29,637 nt of DNA. Source: an uncultured Collinsella sp. Lineage in GTDB: Bacteria; Actinomycetota; Coriobacteriia; Coriobacteriales; Coriobacteriaceae. The position numbers and the translations under genes are program-made. Positions 22,964 through 29,637 of the stretch are shown here, one piece after another; within the stretch, counting starts at the first letter, position 1; every line of letters starts with the position of its first letter. Location: assembly GCA_900545075.1 (NCBI GenBank), contig UQXT01000010.1:1-29637 (forward strand), read 5' to 3'. The notes beneath the pieces were generated by a model, which searched no databases, had not been told where the DNA came from, and was given only the letters and a program-made list of their open reading frames with translations.

Positions 22964-23050
22964 TTGGGCGATAAAAGCCGTTCGGGGAAGCAAAAATGTC
23001 GGTGAACGGTAGGTTTTGGGTGGTGAGCGTATGGTGGGGGAGGCGTTAGA

Positions 23051-23108
23051 TATACTTGAAGACGTTTCATTTGACTGCGTAGGGTGCCACCAATGGCATC
23101 GTTGACAT
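23051..23108 (+). promoter_or_regulatory. -10 box and operator of the module 3 regulator gene
   Basis: TATACT at 23051-23056 is a good -10; no convincing -35 is seen. ATGGCATCGTTGACAT at 23093-23108 is a third module 3 operator, 14 bp before the regulator ATG, which suggests autorepression. Confidence 0.62.
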
Positions 23109-23122
23109 AGAAAGATCGACCT

Positions 23123-24127
23123 ATGGCCGCTGTTAAAAAATCGGTATCCGTCAAAGACGTGGCGCGCCTCGCGGGCGTCTCGGAGCAGACGGTCTCGCGC
23201 ACCGTGCACGATTCGCCCAGTGTGCGCCCCGAGACCAAGGAACGCGTGCGTGCCGCCATGCGCGAGCTGGGGTATCGCCCCAATTTTGCCGGTCGATCGC
23301 TGCGCCGTGGCAAGTTTAAGACCGTTGGCGTCGCCATGTTCAACATTACCGGTACCGGCAACCTCGACCGTATGGAGGGCTTTGCCGCCGCGGCCGACAA
23401 ACATGGCTATGCCATCACCCTCACTAAAGTAGACGGGCATCCGTATACCCTCGAGAGCGCATCGTCACGCATGAGTGCGCTGCCGGTAGATGGCATGGTT
23501 GTGATTATGAACCGCATGCCGGCGGACTTTGGAACCTTCGAGCCGCTGCCCGGCATGCAGACGGTGCTCGTTACGATGTTGGAGCACCCGCTCTGTTCAA
23601 CGGTCGATAACGACCAGTTCGATTGCTCGCGCCAGGTGGTCGAGTACTTGCTGGAGCAGGGGCACAAAACCGTGCACTTTATCTCGTGCCCCGAGCGCTC
23701 GCTTTCGGGCATGCGGCGCGAGGAAGGCTGGCGCGAGACATTGCGTGCGCATGGCATTGAGCCGCCGCAGCTCGTACGCGGCGACTGGACGGCGCAGAGT
23801 GGATATGCTGCCGGCCAGGTGCTTGCGGATGATCCGACCTGCACGGCCATTTATGCCTCCAACGATGCCATGGCCTACGGCTGCATCCGTGGGCTCGAGT
23901 CGCGCGGGAAGCGCGTGCCCCAGGACGTGAGCGTGGTGGGTGTTGACGATAGTCTGGGTGATATCGTGCCCGATTGTCGCCTGACTACGGTGCGCTTTGA
24001 CAACAAGCGCGTCGGCATGTGGGCGGTCGACAAGATTGCCGGCGCCGAGGGCGTTGCGCCCGGTGTGGAGCACATGCTGTTTCCGGGCGTGCTCGTCGAG
24101 GGCGATACGGTACGCGATTGGCGCTAG
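23123..24127 (+). CDS. LacI-family repressor of module 3
   Basis: A 334-residue LacI-type regulator. The HTH is VSVKDVARLAGVSEQTVSRTVHD, with Glu21-Gln22 at the LacI Tyr17-Gln18 positions and an unusual Thr-Val-His in place of Val-Val/Ile-Asn. The hinge FRPNFAGRSL has Tyr for Phe (GYRPNFAG). The sensor domain has GDWTAQSGYAAGQVLADD, ASNDAMAYGCIRGL and PQDVSVVGVDDS. Compared with the other two it has DWTAQSGY for DWNADSGY, so the ligand pocket may differ. It is divergent from lacE3. The ATG has only a weak purine-rich site (AGAAAGA) upstream, fitting low expression of a repressor. Confidence 0.88.
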   Translation: MAAVKKSVSVKDVARLAGVSEQTVSRTVHDSPSVRPETKERVRAAMRELGYRPNFAGRSLRRGKFKTVGVAMFNITGTGNLDRMEGFAAAADKHGYAITLTKVDGHPYTLESASSRMSALPVDGMVVIMNRMPADFGTFEPLPGMQTVLVTMLEHPLCSTVDNDQFDCSRQVVEYLLEQGHKTVHFISCPERSLSGMRREEGWRETLRAHGIEPPQLVRGDWTAQSGYAAGQVLADDPTCTAIYASNDAMAYGCIRGLESRGKRVPQDVSVVGVDDSLGDIVPDCRLTTVRFDNKRVGMWAVDKIAGAEGVAPGVEHMLFPGVLVEGDTVRDWR

Positions 24128-24158
24128 GGCGCGGATCTGTTTGGGTTGCCGCTAATTG

Positions 24159-24216
24159 TGTTCGATATTGTTTAAATTGGTTTAAAAACCGTTCACGGTC
24201 GAAAAGTGACCGTTCA
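24159..24216. promoter_or_regulatory. Repeated TTCA/TTCGA elements upstream of lacF
   Basis: TGTTCGATATTGT at 24159-24171 is identical to 17852-17864 upstream of lacG2. ACCGTTCA occurs twice in direct orientation (24188-24195, 24209-24216), 21 bp or two helical turns apart. GTTTAAA-like repeats lie between. This looks like a regulator-binding array for lacF, perhaps of the DeoR type (inference). A weak promoter TTGTTT-N18-CATACA lies downstream at 24249-24278. Confidence 0.4.
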
Positions 24217-24341
24217 TAGCTCGAAATTACGTTTTGCGCTGTTCTTTTTTGTTTGAATGTTATTGTTTCTGTCATACACAACGCAGCGCGTATGCCCGGA
24301 CGCGATGCTCTCCATTGGTTCATATGTGAAAGGAACGCAAC

Positions 24342-24680
24342 ATGGCAACCAAAGAAGAAATCTCGATGGTTGGATTCGAGATCGTCGCATACGCAGGTGA
24401 CGCCCAGACCGATCTGCTTGCAGCGCTCGATGCTGCTCGCGAGGGTGACTTTGAGAAGGCCGAGCAGCTGCACAAGGATGCCAGCGATGCGCTCATCGGT
24501 GCCCACGACACGCAGACCAAGCTGCTTTCGCAGGAGGCCGGCGGTGGCGAGATGGAGATGACCTTCATCATGGCTCACGCTCAGGACACTCTCATGACCA
24601 CTATGATCCTGGAGAAGCAGGCCCGCTTTACCATCGATGCCTACAAGCGCATTGCCGAGCTCGAGGCCAAGCTCGCCTAA
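24342..24680 (+). CDS. lacF: PTS lactose-family EIIA
   Basis: A 112-residue cytoplasmic phosphocarrier that passes phosphate from HPr to EIIB. The three-helix LacF fold is clear: GFEIVAYAGDAQTDLLAALDAA, GDFEKAEQLHKDASDALIGAHDTQTKLL and MAHAQDTLMTTMILEKQARF. His79 in MAHAQD is the phosphorylation site and Asp82 the metal-binding Asp of the trimer (Lactococcus His78/Asp81). The second His of the usual HxxxH is Thr here. AAAGGA lies 7 nt before the ATG. It is monocistronic, ending at a terminator, and is the only EIIA in the window, so it probably serves all three EIICB proteins. Confidence 0.92.
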   Translation: MATKEEISMVGFEIVAYAGDAQTDLLAALDAAREGDFEKAEQLHKDASDALIGAHDTQTKLLSQEAGGGEMEMTFIMAHAQDTLMTTMILEKQARFTIDAYKRIAELEAKLA

Positions 24681-24710
24681 CGAGCCCTCACAACCAAGTC
24701 CCCTTCCAAA

Positions 24711-24743
24711 AGCTCTGCCGCTACCCGCGGCAGGGCTTTTTCT
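24711..24743 (+). terminator. Rho-independent terminator of lacF
   Basis: AGCTCTGCCGC and GCGGCAGGGCT form a stem of 11 pairs (one T-G), followed by a run of T. It starts 31 nt after the lacF stop. Confidence 0.88.
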
Positions 24744-24769
24744 GTCCTCCTCCAAGTTGCGGTGAAATA

Positions 24770-24810
24770 TAGTCATTGGGGACGTTCTTAAACGACTAGT
24801 CATTGGGGAC
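24770..24810. repeat. Direct repeat TAGTCATTGGGGAC, two copies
   Basis: Identical 14-mers lie at 24770-24783 and 24797-24810, followed by AGTCTT. The GGGGACAG-type end recalls extragenic REP-like repeats linked with REP-associated transposases. No transposase is in the window. Confidence 0.5.
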
Positions 24811-24903
24811 AGTCTTGGTGCGCTCCGTTCGTCCTCCCGTTCGATTTTTGCTCGGTGGGTATACTTCCTTTCGCATTAAACGCCGGACTGAGGAGGTATC
24901 CAA

Positions 24904-25935
24904 ATGCCGGATAACGGGTCAATACAAAAAAGAGGCGCGCACGAGATGGCTCATGGGCGTCCTGTCCAGATAACCGAGCACACGACGGTAACCGAGCTGC
25001 AGCCCAGTCTGTCCGATGTCGTGTGCGCAAACAAAAAGCTGCAGATTGGCTTTATCGTTGCGCTCGTGGTGCTGGCGCTGCTGTCGGGCTTTGTGGCTCG
25101 TCCGCATTTCGCCGATACCAAAACTTGGGACTCCACCATCGAGGTCATCGATCAAAAGAAAGGAAACGTACTGGCGCTCACGACCTCGTGCGTGGCGCTG
25201 TCTGCGGGCATTACCGCGCTGCCGGGTGATACGGGAACGCCGGTTGCCGAGCAGCTCGCGCAGCTTTCAGGCAACCTTGGTATCGTGCTTGCCGTGCTAT
25301 ACCTAGAGAAATATTTGCTCACGATTTTGTGGTCGGTTGGCCTGGGCATCTTAATCCCGTTTGCGTTGGCGCTCTTTGCGGTGTCGCTCGGCATTCACGG
25401 GCGCTGGAGCACGAGCACTGTCCTGCGCCGTGTGGCGACGCGCGTACTGGTGGTTGCCGTGATCGGCATGGCGCTCGTGCCCGCGAGCGTATGGGTGTCG
25501 CAAAAGGTCGATGAAACGTATCGCGTAAGTATTGAGCAAGCTGAGCAAAAGGCTGCGGACGCTGCGGACGCGACCGACACCACGGACAAGTCAGCCGAGA
25601 CCAGCTCAAAATCGAACAAGAAAAAATCCGAGACCACGGCGTCCAAAAACGTGCTCGAGCAGTTGACTGATGGGGCATCGAGCCTTGTTACGTCGGTGAC
25701 CAGCGGCGCCAAGCAGATGACCGATGAGATCGTGCGGCAGGTGACCGACCTCATCGAAGGCGTCATCGTGATGATCGTGACTTCGTGCGTTATCCCGCTG
25801 CTGGTGCTCGTGGCGTTCCTGTGGCTGGGACACGTACTGCTGGGGATCGATATTTCCGGCCCGGCGAACTATTTGACGGGCCGCTTTCTGAGTGCTCCGT
25901 CCAAGCACGCCAAAAAGGGTGGGCAGTCCGAGTAG
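24904..25935 (+). CDS. Multi-span membrane protein of unknown function
   Basis: A 343-residue membrane protein. Hydrophobic segments lie at about 46-65, 123-163 (long enough for two spans), 178-199 and 283-313. Between the first two is a 55-residue outside or inside loop (ADTKTWDSTIEVIDQKKG). Between the last two is a Thr/Ser/Lys-rich low-complexity stretch (DATDTTDKSAETSSKSNKKK), then an amphipathic helix (VLEQLTDGASSLVTSVTSG). I know no family for it. GAGGAGGT lies 6 nt before the ATG and a terminator follows, so it is a single-gene unit inserted between lacF and lacA. Its relation to sugar use is unproven. Confidence 0.7.
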   Translation: MPDNGSIQKRGAHEMAHGRPVQITEHTTVTELQPSLSDVVCANKKLQIGFIVALVVLALLSGFVARPHFADTKTWDSTIEVIDQKKGNVLALTTSCVALSAGITALPGDTGTPVAEQLAQLSGNLGIVLAVLYLEKYLLTILWSVGLGILIPFALALFAVSLGIHGRWSTSTVLRRVATRVLVVAVIGMALVPASVWVSQKVDETYRVSIEQAEQKAADAADATDTTDKSAETSSKSNKKKSETTASKNVLEQLTDGASSLVTSVTSGAKQMTDEIVRQVTDLIEGVIVMIVTSCVIPLLVLVAFLWLGHVLLGIDISGPANYLTGRFLSAPSKHAKKGGQSE

Positions 25936-25969
25936 CTAAAACAGCTGTATATACCGGGGAATACCGCCG

Positions 25970-26007
25970 AAGGGCGGCCGAGACACGTTCTTGGCGCCCT
26001 TTTGTTT
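25970..26007 (+). terminator. Rho-independent terminator of the membrane-protein gene
   Basis: AAGGGC(G)GCC-AG pairs with CTTGGCGCCCTT, followed by TTGTTTG. The stem has a single-base bulge and lies 35 nt after the stop. Confidence 0.8.
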
Positions 26008-26071
26008 GTTGAACACATGGTCGCTACGTTCGCGCCCGGCTCAAACGGTCAGCAATCATCCGTGAACGATA

Positions 26072-26149
26072 TTTGTTCAAAAAAGAACAAAGATAAACAA
26101 ATAGTTGTTGCAGTTACTGTTCGAATGTGTTCAAATAAACATGAACAGT
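26072..26149. promoter_or_regulatory. GTTC/GAAC inverted repeats upstream of lacA
   Basis: TTTGTTC-aaaaaa-GAACAAA at 26072-26091 is a perfect 7+7 repeat. ACTGTTC (26116-26122) pairs with GAACAGT (26143-26149), and TGTTC (26128-26132) also pairs with GAACA (26143-26147). TGTTC/GAACA half-sites are typical of DeoR-family repressors (as for GlpR). The usual lac regulator LacR is of that family, so a LacR encoded elsewhere may act here. The rest of the gap to lacA shows no other clear signal. Confidence 0.5.
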
Positions 26150-26241
26150 GAAGAACCGCACATTCAGATGCCCGGACCTGAACGCGATTCAACACTTCCA
26201 AACAGAAACTACGCACCTGCGTATCTCTCAAGGAGGATGTC

Positions 26242-26670
26242 ATGAGGGTTGTAATCGCTTCCGATGCCGACGGTATGTCGATGAAGGAGTCCATCAAGGA
26301 GATGCTCATCGCCGACGGTCACGAGGTCGTCGACTATTCCGAGACCCCTGCCGCGGACTTTGTCGATTCCGCGACCGCCGTTGCCAAGGACCTGCTGGAG
26401 CACAAGGATTCCCAGGGCTTCGCATTCGATAAGTACGGCGTCGGCTCCTATATGGCCGCCGTCAAGATCAAGGGCATGGTCGTCGCCAACATTTCCGACG
26501 AGCGTTCCGCCTACATGACCCGCGAGCACAACGGCTCGCGCATGGTCACCATGGGCCCGGGCGTTGTGGGCACCGAGGTCGCCAAGAAGATCGCCCGCGA
26601 GTTCCTGCGCGCCCAGTACGCCGGCGGCCGTCACCAGATCCGTGTCGACATGCTCAACAAGATGGCCTAA
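26242..26670 (+). CDS. lacA: Galactose-6-phosphate isomerase subunit A
   Basis: A 142-residue subunit of the LacAB isomerase, which converts galactose-6-phosphate to tagatose-6-phosphate. It has the RpiB/LacA fold (MRVVIASDADGMSMKESIKE, DFVDSATAVAKDL) and the family block KIKGMVVANISDERSAYMTREHN, split here by its position 75-97. It ends GGRHQIRVDMLNKMA, almost as in Lactococcus LacA (141 residues). The catalytic Cys of LacB is absent, as expected for LacA. AAGGAGG lies 5 nt before the ATG. It is the first gene of the lacAB-epimerase-lacC group. Confidence 0.95.
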   Translation: MRVVIASDADGMSMKESIKEMLIADGHEVVDYSETPAADFVDSATAVAKDLLEHKDSQGFAFDKYGVGSYMAAVKIKGMVVANISDERSAYMTREHNGSRMVTMGPGVVGTEVAKKIAREFLRAQYAGGRHQIRVDMLNKMA

Positions 26671-26733
26671 CGAGAGCCACCGAGAACTCGAACTTCTACC
26701 TCAACTTGTGAATTCAGACGAAAGGACGTTCTG

Positions 26734-27258
26734 ATGAAGAAGACCATCGCAATCGGTTGCGACCATATCGTTACGGACGAGAAGATCTATCTGGCCGACC
26801 GCCTGGAGCAGGCTGGCTACAAGGTGCTCGACTGCGGTACCTACAGCCACACCCGTACGCACTATCCCATCTACGGTAAGGCCGTGGGCGAGGCTGTTGC
26901 CAGCGGCAAGGCCGACTTTGGCGTGGCCCTGTGCGGCACCGGCATCGGCATCACCAACGCCGTCAACAAGGTTCCCGGCGCCCGCTGCGCCCTGGTTCGC
27001 GACATGACCTCTGCCCTGTATGCCCGTCGCGAGCTCAACGCCAACATCGTGGGCTTTGGCGGCAAGATTACCGGCGAGTTCCTGATGGCCGATATCATGC
27101 TTGCCTTCCTGGAGGAGCCCTACGAGAAGACCCCCGAGCACGATGCCCTGATCGCCAAGATCGACGCCTGCAATAAGGCCGACGCCGAGGCTCAGGCTGA
27201 CCCGCACTTCTTTGACGAGTTCCTCGAGAAGTGGGACCGCGGCGAGTACCACGACTAA
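26734..27258 (+). CDS. lacB: Galactose-6-phosphate isomerase subunit B
   Basis: A 174-residue catalytic partner of LacA. Landmarks are IAIGCDHIVTDEK (phosphate and sugar site), THYPIYGKAVGEAV and the catalytic Cys67 in ALCGTGIGITNAVNKV, with RDMTSALYARRELNAN and GGKITGEFLMADI behind. Length fits the family (171 in Lactococcus). It follows lacA by 63 bp with its own AAAGGA site. A hairpin with a TACC loop comes directly after the stop, then 450 bp without a gene, so the downstream genes may have a separate promoter. Confidence 0.95.
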   Translation: MKKTIAIGCDHIVTDEKIYLADRLEQAGYKVLDCGTYSHTRTHYPIYGKAVGEAVASGKADFGVALCGTGIGITNAVNKVPGARCALVRDMTSALYARRELNANIVGFGGKITGEFLMADIMLAFLEEPYEKTPEHDALIAKIDACNKADAEAQADPHFFDEFLEKWDRGEYHD

Positions 27259-27260
27259 GG

Positions 27261-27303
27261 GGTTCCGGCGTTCTACCGAACGCCGGACCGGCCGACGCTG
27301 CGA
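27261..27303 (+). repeat. Hairpin with TACC loop and conserved tail, behind lacB
   Basis: TCCGGCGTTC-TACC-GAACGCCGGA is a perfect 10-bp stem with a 4-nt loop, starting 6 nt after the lacB stop and followed by GGCCGACGCTGCG. The same loop and tail, with a different but also perfect stem, occur behind lacC at 29589. No U-tract follows. Confidence 0.7.
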
Positions 27304-27716
27304 AGCCATCTGGCGGGCAATCTGCCGTTCAGCTTCGGCGGCATGACCAGAAGGTCAATGCCGCCTCGCTTCACGGCACCTTGCCTCGCCAGCTGACTTC
27401 TCGCTGACGTTGGGGGTACCTGTGGGGTTACCGCTGTTGTTGCGAAGCTTTCTGGTTCAGTAAGCTGCTCCGATAACACGTTTGCTTGCTGAGCTTGTGT
27501 GCTTCGCTCTTGGCGGTACTCGGCATTCTGCAGCTTTTCAATTGACGGCTCGCGTTTCTGTAATGGGGCGCGGGCCAGTTTTCTATCAGCCCAATTGGCT
27601 TGGCGGGCTTGGCGTGCATTGTTCTTTTGCGTGCGGCGCTGCCTCATTACCTTTGTGCTAAAGGCACGGCGTTCGCAATGGATCGTGCAAGATGATATGT
27701 GAAGGAGAAGATTCCC
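27304..27716 (+). other. Structured non-coding region before the epimerase gene
   Basis: No frame here has coding character. A strong hairpin GGCGGCATGACC-AGAA-GGTC-A-ATGCCGCC occupies 27337-27365. Weaker pairings follow (GGCA...TGCC near 27378; GGTA...TTACC near 27415-27436). About 280 bp of AT-richer sequence leads to the epimerase ribosome site. It could be a long leader or a small RNA; I do not recognise a known riboswitch. Confidence 0.4.
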
Positions 27717-28598
27717 ATGGAGTTTGTTCTTGATAACGGTTCTATTCGTGTGGCACTGAGCACGGCTGGCGGATCGTTCACTTCGATTAAAGCCAACGGC
27801 CGTGAGTACCTGTGGCAGGGCGACCCGGCGGTGTGGTCGGGCCAGGCACCCATTTGTTTCCCGATCTGCGGCGGCCTTCGTGACGGTCGCGCAATGACCA
27901 TGGGCGGCCGCGAGGTCAAGCTCGCCCGCCACGGCTTTGCTCGCAAGCAGGAGTGGAAGCTCGAGGAGCAGAGCGACAACATGGTTGTGCTGAGCTTAAG
28001 CTCTGCCGACCATGCCGAGTTGCTCGAGCAGTACCCGTATCCGTTTAAGATCGTTGCTCGTTACACGATCGATGCGGAGAAGGTGGCCGTGTCGTACGAG
28101 GTGACCAATGAGGGCACCGAGGACATGCCGTTCTTTGTGGGCGGTCACCCTGGCTTTAAGTGCCCGCTTGACGAGGGCGAGTCCTACGACGACTACGAGC
28201 TCCGTTTTGAGCAGCGCGAGGCCGCCGAGCTCTGTACTGCCGTTCCCTCGACGGGCCTGATTGATGTTGAGCATCGCAGCAAGAACCCGATGGTTGGCCA
28301 TGACCTGCCGCTGACCCACGAACTCTTTGACTTCGCAGAGACCATCTTTGACGTGCTCGAGAGCCGCGTGGTTACGCTTACCAAGAAAACCGAGGACAAG
28401 GGCGTGCGCCTGACGTTCCCCGATATGCCATACCTGATTGTGTGGAGCAAGCCCGAGGGCGACTTTGTGGCCGTGGAACCGTGGGGCGGCCTGTCCACCT
28501 GCTCCGACGAGGACGATATTCTGGAGCACAAGCGCGGCTGCCTGGTGGCCAAGCCGGGAGAGACCGTCACCCGCGGCTTTGAGATCGAGATCCTTTAA
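27717..28598 (+). CDS. Aldose 1-epimerase family protein (LacX-like)
   Basis: A 293-residue protein with the galactose mutarotase fold. Visible blocks are GSFTSIKANGREYLWQGDP, CFPICGGLRDGR, LARHGFARKQEW (with the family His-Gly), FFVGGHPGFKCPL (catalytic His) and VWSKPEGDFVAVEPWGG (catalytic Glu in VEPW). Such enzymes interconvert sugar anomers; a relative, LacX, belongs to the lactococcal lac operon. ATG 27717 is chosen because AAGGAGA lies 8 nt upstream; GTG 27699 has none. It lies 53 bp before lacC, probably in the same transcript. Whether it acts on free or phosphorylated galactose is unclear. Confidence 0.88.
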   Translation: MEFVLDNGSIRVALSTAGGSFTSIKANGREYLWQGDPAVWSGQAPICFPICGGLRDGRAMTMGGREVKLARHGFARKQEWKLEEQSDNMVVLSLSSADHAELLEQYPYPFKIVARYTIDAEKVAVSYEVTNEGTEDMPFFVGGHPGFKCPLDEGESYDDYELRFEQREAAELCTAVPSTGLIDVEHRSKNPMVGHDLPLTHELFDFAETIFDVLESRVVTLTKKTEDKGVRLTFPDMPYLIVWSKPEGDFVAVEPWGGLSTCSDEDDILEHKRGCLVAKPGETVTRGFEIEIL

Positions 28599-28651
28599 CG
28601 AGCTATCGTATGTTTGGGGCGGGTTATGCCGCCCCGGAACAGGAGTTCAAC

Positions 28652-29587
28652 ATGATTCTGACCGTTACCATGAACCCGTCGATTGATACGCGCTATCAGC
28701 TCGACAAGCTGATCATCGACGATGTTAACCGTGTGACACCCGAAAAGACCGCTGGCGGCAAGGGCCTCAACGTGAGTCGCGTGCTGCTGCAGCTGGGTGA
28801 CGACGTGCTCGCGACCGGCCTGCTCGGCGGCCACATGGGTGCCTATATGGCCGAGCTTATGGATGCCGACGGCGTCAAGAACGACTTTGTGCCTATTGCC
28901 GGTGAGACGCGCATCTGCCTGAATATCCTGCACGAGGGTAATCAGACCGAGCTGCTGGAGAGCGGCCCGCAGATCGCCCCGGCCGAGCTCGAGGCCTTTA
29001 CGGCCAAGTTTGCCGAGCTTGCAGCGAAGGCGGACGTCGTGACGCTTTCGGGCTCGCTGCCGCGTGGCGTCGATGCCGGCTACTATGCCGAGCTCGTCAA
29101 GATCGCCGAGGAGGCGGGCGCCAAGGTGCTGCTCGACACCTCGGGTGCTTCGCTGGAGGCCGCGCTGGAGTCCGACGCTAAGCCTGAGCTCGTAAAGCCC
29201 AACCTGACCGAGATTAACGGCCTGCTGGGTACGTCCTTTACGACCGATGATGTCGATGCCCTGCGCGAGGCGCTTGCCGCCGATGACCGCTTTGCCGGTA
29301 TCCCCTGGGTTGTCGTTTCGATGGGCGCTGCCGGTTCGGTGGGCTTCCATGAGGGTCGTGCGTTCCGCGCCAAGACGCCCGCGATTGCGGCTGTGAACGC
29401 GACGGGTTCCGGTGACTCGACCATCGCCGGCTTTGCACATGCCATTGCTGCTGGCGCCGACGACGTCACGGTGCTCAAGACCGCCAATACCTGCGGCAAG
29501 CTCAACGCCATGGATCCCAAGACCGGCCACCTGGTCATGGACCGCTGGGATGAGATCTTCAACAACGTTGAAGTAACGGAGCTTTAG
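28652..29587 (+). CDS. lacC: Tagatose-6-phosphate kinase
   Basis: A 311-residue PfkB-family kinase that makes tagatose-1,6-bisphosphate with ATP. It starts MILTVTMNPSIDTRYQLDKL as in LacC, with AGGAG 6 nt before ATG 28652; the upstream ATG at 28610 lacks both homology and ribosome site. Family marks are GGKGLNVSRVL (35-45), the substrate block TLSGSLPRGV (131-140), KPNLTEI (182-188) and the catalytic Asp255 in NATGSGDSTIAGF. Length matches LacC (310). The close relatives FruK and PfkB cannot be fully ruled out, but lacAB just upstream settle the call. lacD, the aldolase, is not in the window. Confidence 0.92.
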   Translation: MILTVTMNPSIDTRYQLDKLIIDDVNRVTPEKTAGGKGLNVSRVLLQLGDDVLATGLLGGHMGAYMAELMDADGVKNDFVPIAGETRICLNILHEGNQTELLESGPQIAPAELEAFTAKFAELAAKADVVTLSGSLPRGVDAGYYAELVKIAEEAGAKVLLDTSGASLEAALESDAKPELVKPNLTEINGLLGTSFTTDDVDALREALAADDRFAGIPWVVVSMGAAGSVGFHEGRAFRAKTPAIAAVNATGSGDSTIAGFAHAIAAGADDVTVLKTANTCGKLNAMDPKTGHLVMDRWDEIFNNVEVTEL

Positions 29588-29588
29588 G

Positions 29589-29631
29589 GTTACGCGGTTT
29601 TACCAAACCGCGTAACGGCTCGACGCTGCGC
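29589..29631 (+). repeat. Hairpin with TACC loop and conserved tail, behind lacC
   Basis: GTTACGCGGTTT-TACC-AAACCGCGTAAC is a perfect 12-bp stem with the same TACC loop as at 27274, directly after the lacC stop. The tail GGCTCGACGCTGCGC matches that behind lacB (GGCCGACGCTGCG). The element runs to the window edge. Confidence 0.7.
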
Positions 29632-29637
29632 GGGCCG

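Noticed and set aside
27273..27932. A 219-codon minus-strand frame before the epimerase gene
   Set aside because: It spans the hairpin region and the antisense of the epimerase start, with no motif and a composition unlike the neighbours.

Overview
The window reads as a chromosomal segment of a high-GC, gut-type actinobacterium. My best guess is Coriobacteriia, close to Collinsella. The reasons are the GC-rich third codon positions, the strong AGGAGG-type ribosome binding sites, the abundance of lactose-family PTS genes with LacI regulators, and Collinsella-like intergenic repeats and phage-type DUF285 tail fragments. No rRNA, tRNA or CRISPR array is visible.

Positions 1 to about 9400 are accessory. 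After the last codons of an unidentified gene comes a Phd/YefM-RelE/ParE toxin-antitoxin pair. A small HTH protein follows, then a Dcm/EcoRII-type (CCWGG-class) restriction-modification locus. The methyltransferase has an N-terminal HTH and a perfect inverted repeat just upstream. The EcoRII-like nuclease is broken by one missing base between its catalytic Asp and its catalytic lysines. Next, on the minus strand, is a compact operon that I identify as an ABC-three-component (ABC-3C) conflict system: DUF2326 ATPase, middle component and C-terminal-domain protein, plus a fourth small membrane protein. That small protein shares a peptide motif with the third component. A frame-broken prophage remnant, an XRE-type regulator and a divergent single-span membrane protein close the island.

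Positions 9400 to 24130 hold three paralogous lactose-type modules. Each has a LacI regulator, a divergent PTS EIICB (lacE type) and a GH1 6-phospho-beta-galactosidase (lacG type). Modules 1 and 3 have the order lacE-lacG and module 2 has lacG-lacE. Each divergent promoter region has its own family of 16-bp operators, and the three operator families differ where the three regulators differ in the recognition helix. Pairs of about 55-bp palindromic repeats lie at the left edge of module 1, between modules 1 and 2, and between modules 2 and 3. Each module carries a strong hairpin between its two enzyme and transport genes.

Positions 24130 to the end supply the shared functions: a single PTS EIIA (lacF), an unrecognised membrane protein, and the tagatose-6-phosphate branch (lacA, lacB, an aldose 1-epimerase-like protein, lacC). 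The aldolase lacD is not in the window and may lie beyond its right edge. Together the genes describe uptake and phosphorylation of beta-galactosides by one of three EIICB proteins, all probably fed by one EIIA. Hydrolysis by a matching LacG gives galactose-6-phosphate, which is isomerised by LacAB and phosphorylated by LacC. Two hairpins with the same TACC loop and the same tail but different stems follow lacB and lacC.
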